Positions 59,600 through 64,000 of a stretch of 64,000 nucleotides of DNA are shown piece after piece. The notes below the pieces were generated by a model, which had not been told where the DNA came from, ran no database searches, and saw only the letters and a list, made by a program, of their open reading frames with translations. The stretch is from Tubiluchus corallicola (lineage: Eukaryota > Priapulida > Priapulimorpha > Priapulimorphida > Tubiluchidae), in assembly GCA_030141605.1 (NCBI GenBank), contig JAQGDQ010000803.1, forward strand, positions 29,884 to 93,883, in the 5' to 3' direction. Position 1 is the first letter of the stretch. The number at the start of each line of letters is the position of its first letter. The position numbers and the translations under genes are program-made.

Positions 59600-60512
59600 T
59601 TGACAGATGATCACATAATTCATATTCGTAACTATTTAAAAAAAAAATTCACTCTTAAAGGCTCACTCAAAGTCGTAATTACATATTATGTTTTCCTTTC
59701 TCAACTTTCAGGTTTATTGCTCTTATACCATTGCTATTATTACATCATTTACTTCATCCTTATTTACATTAAGCTATCTACAGAAGCATGCATAACTATA
59801 ATCATTTTTTCATTTAAGTAAGGTGAGTGTGTTAATGACCGTATGGTCGTACACTCACCTCGCACTACTCAAATTATTACATCATTTACTTCATCCTTAT
59901 TTACATTAAGCTATCTACAGAAGCATGCATAACTATAATCATTTTTTCATTTAAGTAAGGTGAGTGTGTTAATGACCGTATGATCGTACACTCACCTCGC
60001 ACTACTCAAATTATTACATCATTTACTTCATCCTTATTTACATTAAGTTATCTACAGAAGCATGCATAACTATAATCATTTTTTCATTTAAGTAAGGTGA
60101 GTGTGTTAATGACCGTATGGTCGTACACTCACCTCGCACTACTCAAATTATTACATCATTTACTTCATCCTTATTTACATTAAGTTATCTACAGAAGCAT
60201 GCATAACTATAATCATTTTTTCATTTAAGTAAGGTGAGTGTGTTAATGACCGTGTGGTCGTATACTCACCTCGCACTACTGAAATTATTACATCATTTAC
60301 TTCATCCTTATTTACATTAAGTTATCTACAGAAGCATGCATAACTATAATCATTTTTTCATTTAAGTAAGGTGAGTGTGTTAATGACCGTATGGTCGTAC
60401 ACTCACCTCGCACTACTCAAATTATTTTATTTAAAGTTTATTAATGTGTTTGATATTGTATTTTTTGATGTGTGAAATAAAATTCATAGTTCATAACATT
60501 CTTAACCTTTAT
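59600..60512 (+). mobile_element. LINE 3' UTR with internal 137-bp array
   Basis: A stem aggtgagtgt...acactcacct with inner gacc-gtat-ggtc recurs in each unit. After the array come AT-rich sequence, aataaaattcatagttcata and a tail like that of 11050. No reverse transcriptase region is kept. Confidence 0.65.
59741..60422 (+). repeat. Tandem repeat, 137-bp unit, 5 copies
   Basis: tacatcatttacttcatcct at 59741, 59878, 60015, 60152 and 60289. Each unit ends with the stem-loop near cacctcgcactact. Confidence 0.95.
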
Positions 60513-60785
60513 CTAATGTACAAAAGGTTTACCATTAGCAAAATTTCTATTTTTAGTTTAAATTCATAAGGAAATCACGAAATACATATCTTCATATACA
60601 TACACACACACGCATATATATATATATATATATATATATAGTAACAAAAAGAGACACACAGCAGTTCTATTTCAACAACATTAATTTAATTTAGATGTTT
60701 AGCTTTCCATACACGGTGTGTTCATCAGATCAAAGAAGTTGACAGAGGGATATATTGTGACAGGCCCATTTATGAATATATATAC

Positions 60786-61713
60786 TTTTCACGTATTTTA
60801 CTATATGAAGTTTATTATTGTAAGAAAAACTTGAAAGTGAAATTTTGCTGGCTGTTGGCTGTCATTTATTGAGATTCTCCTTTTCATATTTCATTCAATA
60901 TTATTAGAGTGAAACCAGAGTAAACAAATGTAAATAATGCACCCAGAGCGCACTATTTACACACACGGTGCATTATTTACATTCGTTTTCTCTGATGACA
61001 TAAGACATAAGAACTTTATTTCACACACAAACCACGATTTACAGCACGTAGTCAGTTGAAGAATAAAAATTTAAATAGTGTGGGTAAAGGGAACGACCAT
61101 ACGTCCCCCCCATACTCTTTTGCTCCCATATATGAAATGAAATACATATTTTTAATCAGCATTGCAGACTATAATGAAGTTACTTTTACTAGACAATAAA
61201 ATGGCGTTGTTTTTTAAATTGTAGTTCTTTTTCTCAGTTACTGCTTTAATTAAATGTTAGATAACATAGAACCTAAATTACAAACAGTGAATAAAATAAT
61301 TATACGAATTTGTAAAACAGGGAACTTGCGAATTGCCTTGAATGAAGAAGAAGAAAAATTACATCACATATGTTTGATTCCAAGACATAAAAAGACAACA
61401 ATTTTTAAATGAAATATTATCAAAAACAACACAAAATATCATCCAATTTTGCTGACTTTGAGATTAACAATTTAAATTAATAATAGTAAGTTCATTTTGA
61501 TTAATACCAGTATTCATTTTCGGAACTTTTATTACGAGTGTGGATTTAGACGATTAAAATAATTAGTTAAAAAAAAACAAAAAAACAAATATAGTTTCAC
61601 TCTAATGATGTTGAATGAAATACGCAAACAGAAGATCTCAGAAGATGACAGCCAGCAGAATTTCACTTTCACGTGTTTCTTACAATAATAACCTTTACAT
61701 AATAAAATACGTG
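60786..61713. repeat. Long inverted repeat, ~125-bp arms
   Basis: Left arm 60786-60911 (cacgtattttactatatga ... attagagtgaaac) and right arm 61592-61713 are imperfect reverse complements, ~680 bp apart. Possibly a foldback DNA element. A LINE 3' end sits inside. Confidence 0.8.
61005..61135 (-). mobile_element. LINE 3' UTR fragment with stem-loop
   Basis: Minus strand: ggacgtatggtcgttccc, AT-rich sequence, aataaag and a tail cttatgtcttatg. Resembles the other LINE ends. Confidence 0.6.
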
Positions 61714-61806
61714 ACATCATCATCATCATCTCCGTCATCGTCATCGTCATCGTTGTCGTAATCATCATTAATTTCAGTAACATCAAGAGCAAGAACACAT
61801 GCCTCA
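61711..61806 (-). CDS. Possible upstream syndecan exon (acidic), uncertain
   Basis: Minus-strand frame EACVLALDVTEINDDYDNDD then more Asp could be the start of a mature syndecan ectodomain. Against it: the GAT run may be a microsatellite, the acceptor is weak, and its phase 2 end does not join 59067 (a stop would result), so another exon would be needed. Confidence 0.3.
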
Positions 61807-63009
61807 CTACGCTAATGTAAAATAGTCGTCTATCAACATCGCTCTACTTTAACTACAAATCCGTAAAACTTAAACATAGAATAACGAGATTTCTTTCAGA
61901 AGCAAATAAAATTAGTAACTTGAAACAATATGAAACAAAAAACTCCCGGGGAAAGAAAGAAAACTACCCTTTCCACTACATTTTATTGTACTTCACCATA
62001 TATAAGAGTCAGAAGCAGATTTCAGTATGAGAAAAACCAGTTTAGTTGCAAAGTTGGCAGGCAAATTCACTCATAAATCAAACTAAAACGAAGTCGATTT
62101 CAAATTAAAGAAAAAATCCAAACACATCCAGCAACTGCACGAAGCAACCAGATGGAAAATTATTTGCTAAGCAAATATGCTAACGCGCTGTAAAATCGGG
62201 GAGGCAAAGACGATTTTAATTAAAAATTTAATTAGAGAGGAAAGACTAAATAAAAGAAAAGTGAGGCGGTGTGTACCGAAACACTTCAGAGACTAAGAAC
62301 GTCTTAAGAATATTCAGAACTCTTGTAAAAATAATCCTCAGAACTCCTGTAAAAACAATCCTATAAGCATCATTCATTGAACTCCAACACCGGCTCATAG
62401 CAAAAGCTTTCCTATACTTTTACGAACGTAAAGATGACTAAAGCAACTCAAAAAATGAATTATTTGTCCACGGAAACACATCCATCATTTTTAAATTCTT
62501 GTTATGGCAAATGAAAAAGATTAACCTAGGCTGGCAGCAACGCTACGGTTTATAGAATGCTTGGATAACATTAAACAATCTTCTCTGGGAGCGAAGTGAT
62601 GCAATATACCTCTTAACCGGTTGCAATTTCAGGAATTAAGAGAGAGGATTTGACAGAAATCGGGCAGTCAGTTTCCAGAAGGCAACATTATCTTCTGAAT
62701 GCAGAAAAATCAAAAGCTTTGAGCTTTGCTACTTCACAAATAAAACTGTAGCATGATAATAGTTTAGCAATTTGAAACTCCCCTTATTGAGATTTCGAAG
62801 AAAGATTGGCGATTTGATCCTGATGTTTCGTATCAAGAACAATCTCACTAAACTACAGCCTGGTCGTTATTTTGCTAATATTCTACCAGGTGATGGATTA
62901 TAAAGTTATTAAACGCAGATGCAGAAACAGGAATGGATTTATGTTCAGGACTGTCAATGATTGGAATTCATTAAACACAAAGGTATGGTGTGCCACTAAT
63001 GCTTCACAC
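61807..63009. other. Intron or intergenic, little recognisable
   Basis: AT-rich. A plus-strand stretch near 62880-62990 (RRCRNRNGFMFRTVNDWNSL) faintly resembles the C-terminal region of some reverse transcriptases. Confidence 0.35.
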
Positions 63010-64000
63010 CTTAAGTCATGACTGGATCAGTATTGGAAAGCCATCTTGAAATGCATCACGACCCATTTCAGTCTGAATGGATCCACTGGATCAGTATTGG
63101 AAAGCCATCCTGAAATGCATCAGGACCCATTTCAATCTGAATGGACCCCACTGGATCAGTATTGGAAAGCCATCCTGAAATGTATCACACGACCCATTTC
63201 AGTCTGAATGGACCCACTGGATCAGTATTGGAAAGCCATCTTGAAATGTATCACGACCCATTTCAGTCTGAATGGACCCACTGGATCAGTATTGGAAAGC
63301 CATCCTAAAATATATCACGACCCATTTCAGTCTAAATGGACCCACTGGAGTCTGAATGGACCCACTGGATCAGTATTGGAAAGCCATCCTAAAATATATC
63401 ACGACCCATTTCAGTCTGAATGGACCCACTGGATCAGTATTGGAAAGCCATCCTGAAATGTATCACGACCCATTTCAGTCTGAATGGACCCACTGGATCA
63501 GTATTGGAAAGCCATCCTAAAATATATCACGACCCATTTCAGTCTAAATGGACCCACTGGAGTCTGAATGGACCCACTGGATCAGTATTGGAAAGCCATC
63601 CTAAAATATATCACGACCCATTTCAGTCTGAATGGACCCACTGGATCAGTATTGGAAAGCCATCCTGAAATGTATCACGACCCATTTCAGTCTGAATGGA
63701 CCCACTGGATCAGTATTGGAAAGCCATCCTAAAATATATCACGACCCATTTCAGTCTAAATGGACCCACTGGAGTCTGAATGGACCCACTGGATCAGTAT
63801 TGGAAAGCCATCCTAAAATATATCACGACCCATTTCAGTCTGAATGGACCCACTGGATCAGTATTGGAAAGCCATCCTGAAATGTATCACGACCCATTTC
63901 AGTCTGAATGGACCCCACTGGATCAGTACTGGAAAGCCATCCTGAAATGTATCACACGACCCATTTCAGTCTGAATGGACTCACTGGATCTGTATTGGAA
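63010..64000 (+). repeat. Satellite, 64-bp unit in 212-bp higher-order repeats, runs off window
   Basis: Unit atcagtattggaaagccatc then ctgaaatgtatcacgaccca, tttcagtctgaatggaccca and ctgg. From 63208 blocks of 212 bp (two 64-bp units plus an 84-bp unit with a 20-bp internal duplication) repeat at 63420 and 63632. Confidence 0.95.

Overview
This window is nuclear DNA of an animal. It carries two intron-containing protein genes arranged tail to tail. Their exon boundaries follow GT-AG and join in phase. The remaining sequence is mostly transposon copies and minisatellites. The syndecan tail ([16 protein letters not shown] ... EFYA) and the TFIIIC110 WD40 repeats are clearly metazoan. I cannot fix the phylum; an invertebrate, lophotrochozoan- or tunicate-like, is my guess.

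Gene 1 (+ strand, 26 exons from 10 to 46956, 5' end outside the window) reads as one open frame of about 1250 residues. The first ~600 residues hold eight zinc fingers as four pairs, each pair a C2HC finger followed by a C2H2 finger, resembling vertebrate ZNF512. The last ~620 residues are a TFIIIC110/GTF3C2-type WD40 propeller, a subunit of the Pol III factor that binds tRNA promoters. So this is either a fusion gene or two genes joined by readthrough. Gene 2 (- strand, coding exons 59067 down to 49754, 5' end probably outside) is a syndecan: acidic ectodomain with a candidate Ser-Gly glycosaminoglycan site, one membrane helix, and the conserved cytoplasmic tail. The 2.8 kb between the two stop codons holds the facing 3' UTRs.

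About 19% of the window is tandem repeat. At least 18 arrays with units of 26 to 137 bp (plus microsatellites) lie mostly in introns. Two touch splice sites: a 71-bp array (31735-33391) repeats the end of exon 19 together with its 5' splice site 23 times, and a 35-bp array (39325-40797) runs up to the 3' splice site of exon 22.

Mobile DNA includes several hAT-type elements with 8-bp target duplications, five TA-flanked pogo/Tigger-like elements (one keeping a transposase N-terminal motif), a 5S rRNA-headed SINE with a perfect 13-bp duplication, a tRNA-derived SINE, two solo LTRs of one family, foldback MITEs, and several LINE 3' ends. The LINE ends share a stem-loop whose outer stem differs in sequence but not in shape.

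Layout: 1-47 kb gene 1 and its repeat-filled introns; 47-49.7 kb converging 3' UTRs; 49.7-59.1 kb syndecan exons; 59.1-64 kb probable syndecan upstream intron with LINE 3' UTR repeats, a long inverted repeat, a possible further acidic exon (61711-61806) and a 64-bp satellite running off the right edge.
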